The notes beneath the pieces are model-generated. The model made no database searches, had not been told where the DNA came from, and was given only the letters and a program-made list of their open reading frames with translations. Below, one piece after another: positions 22,171 to 34,000 of a stretch of 64,000 bases of DNA. The position numbers and the translations under genes were made by a program. Numbering within the stretch: position 1 is the first letter of the stretch; every line of letters starts with the position of its first letter. Source of the DNA: Mactra quadrangularis (lineage: Eukaryota > Mollusca > Bivalvia > Venerida > Mactridae); assembly GCA_025267735.1 (NCBI GenBank), contig CM046297.1, positions 10,352,515 to 10,416,514 on the forward strand, written 5' to 3'.

Positions 22171-23426
22171 CAGTCTTTGCGAATACCGTCGGACCGCCGG
22201 ACATGTCCGGTAAAAAATCGGCCGGTCCGACGTGAAAATCAGGATCGACGGACCGAATGTCCGGTAACAGTAAATTGTACCGGATAACGTACTTTTATAC
22301 CTAACCACGTAATTTTCACGGACGCGTCATTTTTATGCACCGTGCAAAAAGTTTGCAACATCAAGAGAGTTTATCTGCTAAACGGCGTTCCGTTGAAAAA
22401 GAACGTTGACCAGGTGATTTCTATAACATTTTTTGAGATAATGATTAAGTTTATGTATTTTGAAGGGGTCCAACCGTGACTACAATTTAATAAAGTAAAT
22501 AATGAAAGTAAAAAAATCGAGGCCACCAGATTGGAGGGAATATATTTTAGGAGGGTTTGAATTGTTTTACTGTAGTCTGATTTTTTCTCATTGGCATTGC
22601 CGTGATCGTTAGCTTTGAATATTTAACAGCAGAATTTGTTATAACTGATTAACTAGATTATTGATATGACAAATGCTGACTTTAATATTTGTTGTCTAGT
22701 GTAATTTAGTCATAGTTGACTCACGATTTGCTACATTTACGGTTCAACTCTTAGGACCATCATATCAGGGATGTTATATAGAATCCCTGATCATATGGAT
22801 TGTCTTTGTAGCATAACCTGCTTAATTTTGGGACGGCTTTCATCTTAAATTAAGCATTTGATGACTTAAAAAATCATACAAAATGAAAACCAAGGTTGTT
22901 TAATCAGTGGAACTTTACTTTAGAAGTTTTAAAGAGGAGAAAGTACCTGATAACTTGATTATGTTGCATATGTATATCTGTTATGATTAATTAAGTAGAA
23001 TACCAAGTATTATTACGTTGTAATAGTTTATATTATACGTAATGTTGTGTATATGTTGCAGACTACATCATTGAGACCAATAACACTTCAGTATACCAGT
23101 CAAACTACTACTGGCATAATGGAATCTGATGTTGACGATAACAACATTGTAAATGACAAGCCATCTTTCGATATATTGTACCAAAGTCAACAAGAAACTG
23201 TTTATGATATCTATGATGATGATTATCAATGTGAAGCTGACTACATGTATATAAAATAACTGTTGAACCTCATTCATGATAAATAAAAGGCATTAAAAAT
23301 TAAGTTTGTGTTATGCCTTTTTTGCTTTATTTTTTTGGTCTGGTAAACTTTCATTCGGTCTGGTAAAAGTTTGTAGTTTACCAGACCGAATGTCCTGTAA
23401 ACTTTTTAGCCTATTCGCAAAGACTG
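22171..23426. mobile_element. Non-autonomous DNA transposon, 1,256 bp, 6-bp target duplication
   Basis: CAGTCTTTGCGAATA at the left end (22171-22185) and its exact inverse complement at the right end (23412-23426) are flanked by AAAGAT on both sides (22165-22170 and 23427-23432). Near both ends lie repeated TCCGGTAA/TCTGGTAA words in both orientations, typical of transposase-binding subterminal repeats. The interior holds a candidate coding exon with a splice acceptor and polyadenylation signal. The CAG start resembles hAT, but hAT makes 8-bp duplications, so I do not assign a superfamily. Confidence 0.82.
23062..23259 (+). CDS. Candidate terminal coding exon inside the DNA transposon (unknown protein)
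   Basis: An acceptor-like GTATATGTTGCAG ends at 23061. From there a frame stays open for 66 codons, starting TTSLRPITLQYTSQTTTG, passing an acidic stretch ESDVDDNN and a YDIYDDDYQ stretch, and ending at a TAA at 23257-23259. An AATAAA polyadenylation signal follows at 23281. Near the other end, a short frame starting MHRAKSLQHQESLSAKRR lies at 22336-22410 and could be a first exon. No family is recognised. This could be the end of the element's own gene, a captured host exon or chance; the element edges lie outside both parts. Confidence 0.35.
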   Translation, partial: TTSLRPITLQYTSQTTTGIMESDVDDNNIVNDKPSFDILYQSQQETVYDIYDDDYQCEADYMYIK

Positions 23427-23726
23427 AAAGATTCATGAAATAGCGCATATTTTTTTGTAAGCCATTAGTCTTTCATTTGACGCATTCATTTGTAGGTGCG
23501 AACAAAACTTTCTGAGGTTTGAAGTAAAAACTTTCTTTTAGAAGCGTATAACCTAATTCAACACGTAGTTAAAAAACAGAATCCCCAGCACGTGTCATTT
23601 TGACGTCAGAAAGGCAATTTTGTCTGACGCGGATTCTCCAGTGGTGTTTGAGCCTTAAAATATGAAAAACGTAAAAAACTGGTGTTTTTTTTCTCCTTTT
23701 TGGTCACTTTGTATGTATGTATGTGT

Positions 23727-23820
23727 ATGTATGTCATGGGCAGTGCTTTTCCTATACAACAGTGCAAAAAAACTAATGGATTTACTGCGTTGTGGTCACA
23801 AAAACTGGTTACATAAATGG
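23727..23820 (+). repeat. Direct repeat, right copy (partner at 21740-21840)
   Basis: GTATGTCATGGGCAGTGCTT TTCCTATACAACA and TGGTCACAAAAACTGGTTAC match the left copy. A GTAT microsatellite (23711-23735) precedes it, and three GCGAATCGTCTAC-type units follow at 23844-23880. Confidence 0.55.
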
Positions 23821-23994
23821 AGACGAACCACCCCTATTGTGCGAGCGAATCGTCTACAGGCGAATCGTCTACGAGCGAATGTAACTGGGTGCGAATCGTT
23901 CGCTACCTTTCCGAAACTAGGTCATTCTGCTGCTTTGAGATAAAGACGTTTTCACGATAAGTATTATGCTTCATTTGTAGTCTATACATATGCA

Positions 23995-26900
23995 ATGTTG
24001 TGTAAATTAATTTTTTATGCTGTCAAGAGAAATATGTGTTGTCAAAACATGACTTTTTTTCGAGGTTTAACAGTCTCAACCGACGATTCAGTTAACAAAA
24101 CTAACCAACCTGCAGTATGTTGTGATGAATGTGACACATGGTATCATCAGCACTGTATGTGTATGTCTGATGAGGTATTCTCTGGTCTCAAGAATGTCAG
24201 CTGGGAATGTGATCAGTGCGGTATGCCCAACTTTTCAAGTGGATTGTTCGACACAACAATTTTTTCCACATCGAACTCATTTTCTTACCTTGGAAATATA
24301 ACCCAGGAGTCTGAAATCAGCTTCTCCACTCCTGTAGCAACATCCTCACCTAATAAGAGACCACCAACTCGTAAAGACATTCCTATAAGAATTTTGGTTA
24401 TAAACTGTCAATCCATTAAAACACCTGGTAAATCGGCTGAGCTATCCAACCTTATAAATTCTACTCAGGCAGATATTATAATTGGAACCGAATCTTGGCT
24501 ACAACCAAAAGTTAGTTCGGCTGAGGTTTTCCCCCCTGATTTCCAAGTCTACCGAAAAGACAGGCACAATGGTCAAGGAGGTGGTGTATTCCTATTGGTA
24601 TCAAACAACTTCCACAGTGAAGAACCAGAGGAACTACAGCATGATGGTTGTGGTGAAATGGTGTGGGCTAAGGTCAAGGTTACTGGAAGTAAGGACCTTT
24701 ATGTTTGTTCCTTCTACTGACCTCCAGACAATAAAGATTCTCAATATCTAGAAATCCTACAATCTTTTATCTCCAGAGTACCAACCCATAGAGGGTCTCA
24801 CCTCTGGATAGGCGGGGACTTTAACTTACCAGACTTGAACTGGGAAGATGAAGATGTTAATCAATATGCTAAAAATGGAACACTATGCCATCAACTATTA
24901 AAGATAGCCAAAGATAACCTCTTAGATCAAGTCATCAGAGAACCAACTCGTACCACTGAATATACATCAAGTCTCCTAGATCTCTTCATCACCAACAATG
25001 ACTCATTGATTAACCAAGTACACCGTATGCCAGGAATTGCAGATCATGACGCCATATTTATTGAGTCAAGCCTAAAACCTTTTTTGAAGACATCTATAAG
25101 CCGTAAAATTTATAAATATAGCCAGGCAGAATATGACCTTTTTAGACATGAACTCAAAGATTTTGGTCACACATTTGAAGAAATTGTTACCACTTCTGAC
25201 ATCAATACTGCATGGGAGAGCCTAAAACAGAAGATAAAAGAGTTAATGAACAAATATATTCCCCATAAAATCACCAAGAATGATAAGAAACCTCAACCTT
25301 GGATCACCCGAAAGATAAAGTCATTACACCGACGAAGAAACAAACTGTATAAACGTCAACGCCAAAGCAAGAAACCAACTGATATAGCCAACTACAAACA
25401 ATTCAAAGCAAAAGTCCAAAGAGAAGAAAGATCTGAATATTGGAAATATATAGAGAATATCATTGAACCTGACAATGGTCCTGCACCAAGTAAGCAGAAG
25501 AAGTTCTGGTCCTTCATCAAAAGTCGACGGAAAGACAATGTTGGTATTGCACCCCTCAAGGACAATGGGAGAATGCATGCTGATCCAACGGATAAAGCTA
25601 ATATCCTCAATAAGCAATATGAGTCCGTATTTACTCAAGAAGATGAAAGTAATCTTCCAGTCCCTGAAGGTGAGCCATTCCCCAATATGCCTGAAATTGA
25701 CATCACTGTTGAAGGAGTGGCCAAACTGCTAAAAAATACCAATCCAAACAAAGCCTGCGGACCAGATTTGATTCCTGCCAAAATTCTTAAAGATATGGCT
25801 GATGAGTTAGCACCCCTCCTTACTTTAGTCTACAGAAAGACCCTAGAACAAGGCATTATACCAGACGACTGGAAGCATGCAAATATGACGGCCATCTTCA
25901 AGAAGGGAGAGAGGTTCAAAGCCTCCAATTACCGACCGGTCTCTCTAACAAGCCTCATTTGCAAAATACAAGAACATATCCTCACAAGCAACATAATGAA
26001 ACACCTGGAAAACCACTCCATACTCACAGACTGTCAACATGGATTTAGATCCAGACGTGGGTGTGAGACACAGCTTTTGACTCTCGTACATGAATTGGTA
26101 TCTAGCTTGGATGACAAAAGGAGGAAGAGTAGACAAGTGGACATGGTCATACTAGACTTTTCTAAGGCATTTGACCGAGTCCCCCACAAGCGCTTACTAC
26201 TCAAACTCCATCATTATGGGATAAGAGGACAAACTTTATCCTGGATCAAGGCATTCCTGTCTGACAGGAAACAACAAGTAATCGTTGATGGTGCTCTCTC
26301 TGATGAAGCCAGCGTAGTGAGTGGTGTCCCCCAAGGTACAGTCATGGGCCCACTCCTATTTCTACTATTTATCAACGATCTACCAGAATGTGTTGACTCC
26401 AATACCAGGCTATTTGCTGATGATTGTGCCATATACAGAGAAATTAACACCACAGAAGATTCCAAAATTCTACAGAAAGACCTTGAAAAACTTGCCAGAT
26501 GGGAAAGAAAATGGGGGATGTCCTTCCACCCGGACAAATGTAACACTTTACATATAACACGAAGCAAGACCCCTCAGAAAAACATCTACAAACTCAAAGG
26601 ACAGGCATTGCAGGAAGTCAAAACTGCCAGATACCTTGGTGTGGATATACAGTCCAACCTTAACTGGAATACCCACATCAACAGAATTGTTAAAAAAGGC
26701 AACAGTATGCTTGGATTCCTCCAGAGAAATCTCCGCATCAGTAACCAGGAGACCAAGACTTCAGCATACAGAGCCCTTGTCAGACCCCATCTAGAATATT
26801 GTGCTTGTGTCTGGAACCCACACACATCATCTGCTACAGCCAAACTAGAAATGGTCCAGAGACGTGCTGCCAGATATGTAACAAATCGTTACAGAAACAC

Positions 26901-27219
26901 AAGCTCAGTCACTGACATGCTTGACTCCCTGGGATGGGAAAGCCTGGAATCTAGACGAACAAAACAACAATTGACCATGTTGTATAAGATCAGCAACAAC
27001 TTAGTGGACATCACAGTAGAAGATTACTTAACTCCGGCTATTGGAAGAACCAGAAAGAAGCATACTAGAGCATACAGACAGGTCATGGCTCACACTGACT
27101 CCTACAAGTACAGCTTTTTTCCTCGCACCACCATAGTCTGGAATAACCTACCAGCACCAGTTGCTGAGGCCCCTGATCTGGCATCTTTCAGACAGGGGCT
27201 ATCTTCTCTCACATATTAA
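23995..27219 (+). pseudogene. CR1-type LINE ORF2: PHD finger, endonuclease, reverse transcriptase (one nonsense codon)
   Basis: The frame starting at 23995 probably begins with flanking DNA. LINE-like protein is visible from CCDECDTWYHQHC (PHD finger half) and CDQCGMPNF onward. Endonuclease motifs follow in order: INCQS, GTESWL, YRKDRHNGQGGGV, then after the break GGDFN, LLDLFITNND and ADHDAIF. Reverse transcriptase motifs include the block starting KACGPDLIPAKIL, ANMTAIFKKGERF, NYRPVSLTS, ILDFSKAFDRV, GVPQGTVMGPLLFLLFIND, the catalytic FADD (26413-26424) and ARYLGVDI. The end is a typical CR1 tail with WNNLP. The only break is TGA at 24718-24720, in frame, between CSFY and PPDNK. No frameshift is present. 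PHD fingers in CR1-type elements are established knowledge. Confidence 0.88.
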
Positions 27220-27480
27220 TACCCGGATTGACTGTTAGTACAACCAATGAAGGTCAGGGCTGTGCCGGTTGGGTGAATTCCCAGGGACCGCTTCGGTAGC
27301 CGGAGAGGCCTGACCAGAGGCACGGAAAGCAGTCTTCCAAAGCCTTTCACTATTCTCTATCTTTTAACTATCTTCCTCTATCTTTCCTATTTTCACTCTA
27401 CTTTTTCTTATTTTTTGCCACTTTCGCCGAAACATAATGGTCAGTTATTGACAGTAGTTTCGTATAGATGTAGATGTAGA
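24080..27480 (+). mobile_element. CR1-type non-LTR retrotransposon, 5'-truncated
   Basis: One long reading frame, broken once, encodes a partial PHD finger, an apurinic-type endonuclease and a reverse transcriptase. A GC-richer 3' untranslated region follows, ending in a short GTAGAT repeat (about 27466-27480) in the style of CR1/L2 3' ends. The first Cys pair of the PHD finger is missing, so the 5' end is probably cut near 24080. Orientation is + strand, the same as both host genes. Confidence 0.85.
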
Positions 27481-28035
27481 CAAACGGAAGTCGCCATTTT
27501 GAAAAGTTTAGTACCCTGCTTTTTCGTTCTAGATACCTCACAAGCGGAATGAGCCAGGAACCAACGGTATAGAATAAATAATCAGGTCGGGTTAAAGTTG
27601 GTATGAAATTTTAATGTGGTTATTTACACAACGGGAATTAGCGAGTTTTTACGATTGACTGGTTTGCGTCGTTTCGGAGTTGTTCGATAATTACGATTGT
27701 TAGCGAATCGTAGATTCCAAGGGGAGACAACCTAGCTCCGTATAGTTATATGCCTAGCTCCGTATAGTAATATGATAATGAGCCAGTACGCTTGAATTAC
27801 GATAGGCGTGGAAATATGAATATTTATGAGTCAGAATGGTTTGAAGATTTGCCATGTCTCTGGATCGATAAATCGTTCCAAAAACTTTCAAAACAGTGAC
27901 CTATTAGTACAGTAGTTCAGTAAAACGCTTAGCAAGTTGTTTTTCAGAGAGCCTGTTCAAATAAGGTCAAAGATACAACTAAAAATTACTTCAGCTTCAA
28001 AGTTTTCAGTTTATGTACGTAAGTCATTTTAATAG
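27481..28035. other. Intergenic stretch with a 2-unit tandem repeat
   Basis: CCTAGCTCCGTATAGT followed by TATATG or AATATG occurs twice in a row at about 27731-27773. Nothing else is recognised. Confidence 0.4.
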
Positions 28036-28237
28036 TTTGTCAGTAAGAGTTTTAATAGTGTTTCACTAATATACATGCATAAAATTTTCCATTGTTATCA
28101 ATTACGATATGGCACATATCTGTTATCAGCGTGATTATGATATTGTGTAGTTGATATGACTGGGCTACTTCACTCAGTTATCAATATTGTAATGACATCA
28201 TTACGATATTAACATACTTGACATTGTCATCAATTAG
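28036..28237 (+). repeat. Dispersed repeat family D, copy 2
   Basis: It is the direct counterpart of 20381-20588, about 205 bp with scattered differences. A (TA)n run follows at about 28279-28299. Confidence 0.7.
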
Positions 28238-28593
28238 GTATACAGATGTATTTAATATTTATCATTTACAAATCTAGGTATATATATATATATATATATT
28301 AAATGTCTATTCAATATGTGATAATTGTAAGAGTCTGAAAATAAAATACATGATATATTGCAAAACATGCATAAATACATAATTATCATACATGAGTACA
28401 ATTGACACCATAGCTTTACAACTATTTTGAAATTATCAAAACACGCAAAAAGATACAGTAATCTAGCGGCTAGATAGTTTTATATTAAATTTTATACACT
28501 CAATTTATTAGTTTACACATAACAAATAACACAACTCGTCATGCTACTATTTGGAATCTATGTATGTTTATTCACATAAAACACGTATACACT

Positions 28594-28804
28594 GGAACCC
28601 CCGCTTGCGGAACACTCCGTTTATCGGTACACTCCGCTTGTCGGGAGACTTCGTTTGTCGGGACACTTTGTTTGTCGGGACACTTTGTTTGTTTGGACAC
28701 TTTGTTTGGTGGATCACTTTGTTTGTTGGGATACTTCGTTTGTCGGAACACTTTGTTTGTTGGGATACTTTGTTTGTCGGGACACTTTGTTTGTCGGGAC
28801 ACTA
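28594..28804 (+). repeat. 17-bp minisatellite, about 12 copies
   Basis: The unit is GACACTTTGTTTGTCGG. Leftmost copies (AACACTCCGTTTATCGG and neighbours) are GC-richer and more diverged. Because 17 is not a multiple of three, the same peptide pattern appears in all three forward frames and on the reverse strand; none is a gene. Confidence 0.9.
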
Positions 28805-28849
28805 TTCTTTAAAACGGACTTTTCTCTTCCTTATTAATCCTTGAAATAC

Positions 28850-30685
28850 TGAACATTTGGTCATGCTATCTAATCTATCATCGACAAACCTATTTAAATC
28901 AGTCTTAAGTGTATTTGACCGGAAATACGGTTCTATTACAAAACTGGTCTGTCAATAAAGTGTAACAGTCATAGAAAACATATGTTTAAAAGTACAATCT
29001 TTATTGCAAGCGATAAAGGTTTTGTTTTCTCTTGCAAAAGGTTTGTTTTTCAATTACATTGTTGAGTTTGTCCATCATCTAATTATGATTACAAAACTCG
29101 TGCCAATTTTTTTTAAATTTAAGTATCTTTAAAACATCATTTGTTTTATAAATAAGCAAAAACCGATTTTGCCAGTTGTCTCAAAAATGTTTTTGCAATA
29201 TTGAATAAAATGTACCTTCATGGCTTTTAGACATGATATAAAGCACAAAACATGGTTTGCACGACTAAATGCTACGACCACTAGAACAAACGATTTATAC
29301 ATGTTCAGGCGTTCTTTTTACCGGTAAATACTTTCTGTCATCGAATGCTTTCAAATAAGCAAAGAAGCAAAGATTGAACACTTCGTGGGCAGGTTTTATT
29401 GCTATAGTTCGCACGCTAAGGCTCACATCTCACGGAAAGACCTGTCCTCTAGCGGCATTTCCTAATTTTAGTAATACCACTCCTTTGACTGTCAGCGGAA
29501 TGTAAAGCAGCTGCCCGCATAATGCATGTATATGCCGTTGTTTTAATAATTTTGTTTCGTATTTCACTTATAAGGAATAATACATGCATTCCCATTTTAG
29601 TACCGAAAAGGAGCTGATATTTTGTAAAGAAATAAATATATATTTATCTGAATATACTTATGTTTTAAATGAAACATTTATAATTTCTATAAAAAATAAG
29701 TGCAATAACCTAATTCAGTTGCACTGTTAAGGACTGCATTCCAAATTTACAAATATAAAGACGCCTCAGGTGTCACGCAGAGCAAATATATATATAAACT
29801 CATTTCACGATGCGAAATATCCGCAGCTACATGTACCTTCATATTACTGCACGCTTTAAATTATTAGATCTTTATATTTTATTCCTAAGTTTATTGAAGA
29901 ACTTTTGTTAGCCAAGTAATATTTCTGTTTTACAAATCGAACATAAATTAATGAAATAGAATTTTTCAAAATTTTTGAAATAACATGACAATGGCTGTAT
30001 ACTAATTTAAACAAGAAGTATCTTTAAAAATATATTTGGCGCAATGAAGAGTTCATTTTGATAGAAGTATAAATGTAAGCCATGTACGACTTACTCGTAT
30101 CAACTGAATCAAAAGTGATCATCTTGTCATATTTAACATAGGGAATAAAAATATATAAAGATAATCCCATAAAAAACGTGTAATTTGAAAAATAAAAGTA
30201 ATATTTGCACACCGAATCTTATATTCGCGAAAATGAGTCATAGTCTCTGTTAAGTCATGCCTCAAGGAGCGTACTACAACAAATGTATAATCAATAAACA
30301 GAGTGAGTCGCACATTATACACATGGTAAATAGTCAACAACTACTGTCCATGCTACGCACCTTAAAAACAACCTATGGTACCTTATAATTTATCCATTTC
30401 TTTATATCGAAAGAGACCGGACAGGAACGGTAAAGCGAATTGTATTAGTTATGCATACATACCAAAAGGAGGCTTAGACAGCTGCGCCGAAAATATATTG
30501 GCAACATTTGGACAAACTGGACGTATCGAAACAAAATTGTTTCACATAAACAAGCTTTTGTTTATTATACTCAAATGACCTAGTCTGAAATATATCGGAT
30601 GAATATTTTAGTACTATATTTATTTCTAATTCGACTTAGTTGTGCCTTTATCTTATCATAACGTTACTAGTTTAATGTCTTTTAG
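28850..30685. other. Upstream region of the RNF213-like gene, no exon recognised
   Basis: AT-rich sequence that should hold the promoter or the 5' untranslated exon(s), since the first coding exon begins after a splice acceptor at 30685. I cannot identify a promoter element or a first exon with confidence. Confidence 0.4.
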
Positions 30686-30713
30686 GTGTTAATAAACAGA
30701 TTAAGAGACGACA

Positions 30714-31020
30714 ATGAAGTGCTCTAAATCTGAGTGTGGTTTTGTTGGTCCTGGTAAATTCTGCCAAGAATGTGGATCACAGATGATTGAAGAAAAACAA
30801 TCAGTGGTTGTTGTGTCTTGTATTGGTAAGCTTGATGATGGCAGAACATGTAGAGCAGAGCTCACTGAAAGTATGAAGTTTTGTCCACAGTGCGGAGGTC
30901 GAGTAAATCCATCAATGTTCAAAACTATGATTGTAGAATGTCAAAGATGTCGAACACCTTTACAACCAAGTGCATCATTTTGTATGAATTGTGGGCTGAA
31001 AAAAGGTGAAAGTGTTGCAG
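30714..31020 (+). CDS. RNF213: RNF213-like exon 1: start codon and three zinc ribbons
   Basis: The exon begins after TTTTAG at 30685, has an in-frame TAA at 30702, then ATG at 30714. The donor GTGAAT starts at 31021 and one base (G) is carried over. Three Cys clusters are visible: MKCSKSECGF...KFCQECG; SCIG...TCRAEL...KFCPQCGG; and VECQRCRTP...SFCMNCGLKK. Human RNF213 begins with one comparable Cys-rich ribbon ending in FCSQCG, so this N terminus corresponds to the true start and appears expanded. Continuation of the frame to 31139 is read-through into the intron. Confidence 0.85.
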
Positions 31021-34000
31021 GTGAATACTTTTTAAAAAATGTGTTTATAACAGTAGATTTAGATTTTAACGAAAGAGTAACATGTTATAACTATAGTTTA
31101 TTTAGTAATTGTCATATTAACCTTAAAGCCACTATATGAAGATATTTTCATTAACAGTAAGCGTGAAAACTGTTTACAGCCATAAAGTTGTCAAAATAAA
31201 ACATCCATTAAAGACACAATTAACAGTTCAAACCATTTTGCTCTCTAAGTTTGAGTTTGACAAGTGTCCAATTCTTAAAAAAAGTAGGGTACTTTTATAA
31301 GACCACACTATATTTATTTACGCGCTGATGTTTAATATACCTTATAAAAATAGTTTAAAAGCTAATTTTGTCATTCGGAGTCAGTTTTTTTCTGTAATAA
31401 GGCTTCCTCTTTAACATACTGTGATCAAAACTATTGTTTCAAATATTGACAACCAAATTCTACTTTCGGTTTTGATCTACTTTCACTTTGAAATACAGTA
31501 AATAACATAAACATATTTAAGCACTATTTGCATTTATTTGAAAAAATCTTGTTCATTAGAGACAATTATCTATTTTCTTTGCAATTAAAAAACAATGTTA
31601 CTTTTGATATAGGGGCTTTAATTTTGTACGTATTACAATTTTACTTCATGAAAATATAAAGCACTGAAATCTATCTCCAATAAACACAGTATGTATTTAA
31701 AATTCTTTAAATTTCTATACCATTCGTAATAACAATAACAATGCATTTTCATATTTCAAAATCAAATTTCTGTAAAAAGAATCACCGCAATTTAAATTCT
31801 GACTTTTTCTAGTTTCAGAAGCATTAAAGATTGAGAAAGAAGGAAATAAAAAAATAATCACATCTGATGAACTTCATATAGATGAAGATCAAAAATCATT
31901 TAATTCTAATGTAGTGCCTCCTAATACAAAACTTGACCCAACCAGAGAAACAACACATACACCAAATGAAGAGAGAGTACCTGATGTTAATGTAGTACAA
32001 TCTCATACAAAACCTTACACTACCAAAGAAACATCACATACACCAAATGTAGAGAGGGTACCTGGTGATAATGCAGTACATCCTGATGGAAAACCTGATC
32101 CTACCAAAGAAACATCACATACACCAAATGTAGAGAGGGTACCTGGTGATAATGCAGTACATCCTGATGGAAAACCTGATCCTACCACAGAAACATCACA
32201 TACTCCAAATGTAGAGAGGGTACCTGGTGATAATGCAGTACATCCTGATGGAAAACCTGATCCTACCACAGAAACATCACATACACCAAATGAAGAGAGG
32301 GTACCTGGTGATAATGCAGTACATCCTGATGGAAAACCTGACCCTACCAAAGAAACATCACATACACCAAATGAAGAGAGGGAACCTGAGTATAATGCAG
32401 TACATCCTGATGGAAAACCTGACCCTACCAAAGAAACATCACATACACCAAATGAAGAGAGGGTACCTGGTGATAATGCAGTACATCCTGATGGAAAACC
32501 TGACCCTACCAAAGAAACATCACATACACCAAATGTAGAGAGGGTACCTGGTGATAATGCAGTACATCCTGATGGAAAACCTGACCCTACCAAAGAAACA
32601 TCACATACACCAAATGAAGAGAGGGTACCTGGTGATAATGCAGTACATCCTGATGGAAAACCTGACCCTACCAAAGAAACATCACATACACCAAATGAAG
32701 AAAGGGTACCTGATGATAATGCAGTACATCCTGATGGAAAACCTGACCCTACCACAGAAACATCACATACACCAAATGAAGAGAGGGAACCTGAGTATAA
32801 TGCAGTACATCCTGATGGAAAACCTGATCCTAACAAAGAAACATCACATACACCAAATGAAGAGAGAGAACCTGAGTATAATGCAGTACATCCTGATGGA
32901 AAACCTGACCCTACCAAAGAAACATCACATACACCAAATGAAGAGAGAGAACCTGAGTATAATGCAGTACATCCTGATGGAAAACCTGACCCTACCACAG
33001 AAACATCACATACACCAAATGTAAAGAGGGTACCTGGTGATAATGCAGTACATCCTGATGGAAAACCTGACCCTACCACAGAAACATCACATACACCAAA
33101 TGTAGAGAGGGTACCTGGTGATAATGCAGTACATCCTGATGGAAAACCTGATCCTACCTCAGAAACATCACATACACCAAATGTAGAGAGGGTACCTGGT
33201 GATAATGCAGTACTTCCTGACGGAAAACCTGACCCTACCAAAGAAACATCACATACACCAAATGAAGAGAGGATACCTGGTGATAATGCAGTACATCCTG
33301 ATGGAAAACCTGACCCTACCAAAGAAACATTACATACACCAAATGAAGAGAGGGAACCTGAGTATAATGCAGTACATCCTGATGGAAAACCTGACCCTAC
33401 CAAAGAAACATCACATACACCAAATGAAGAGAGGGTACCTGGTGATAATGCAGTACATCCTGATGGAAAACCTGATCCTACCACAGAAACATCACATACA
33501 CCAAATGAAGAGAGGGAATCTGAGCATAATGCAGTACATCCTGATGGAAAACCTGACCCTACCAAAGAAACATCACATACACCAAATGAAGAGAGGGAAC
33601 CTGAGTATAATGCAGTACATCCTGATGGAAAACCTGACCCTACCTCAGAAACATCACATACACCAAATGTAGAGAGGGTACCTGGTGATAATGCAGTACA
33701 TCCTGATGGAAAACCTGACCCTACCAAAGAAACATCACATACACCAAATGAAGAGAGGGAACCTGAGTATAATGCAGTACATCCTGATGGAAAACCTGAT
33801 CCTACCAAAGAAACATCACATACACCAAATGAAGAGAGGGTACCTGGTGATAATGCAGTACATCCTGATGGAAAACCTGACCCTACCAAAGAAACATCAC
33901 ATACACCAAATGAAGAGAGGGTACCTGGTGATAATGCAGTACATCCTGATGGAAAACCTGACCCTACCAAAGAAACATCACATACACCAAATGTAGAGAG

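Noticed and set aside
28551..28844. Four overlapping reading frames on both strands
   Set aside because: All come from the 17-bp minisatellite, whose period rotates the same peptide through every frame.
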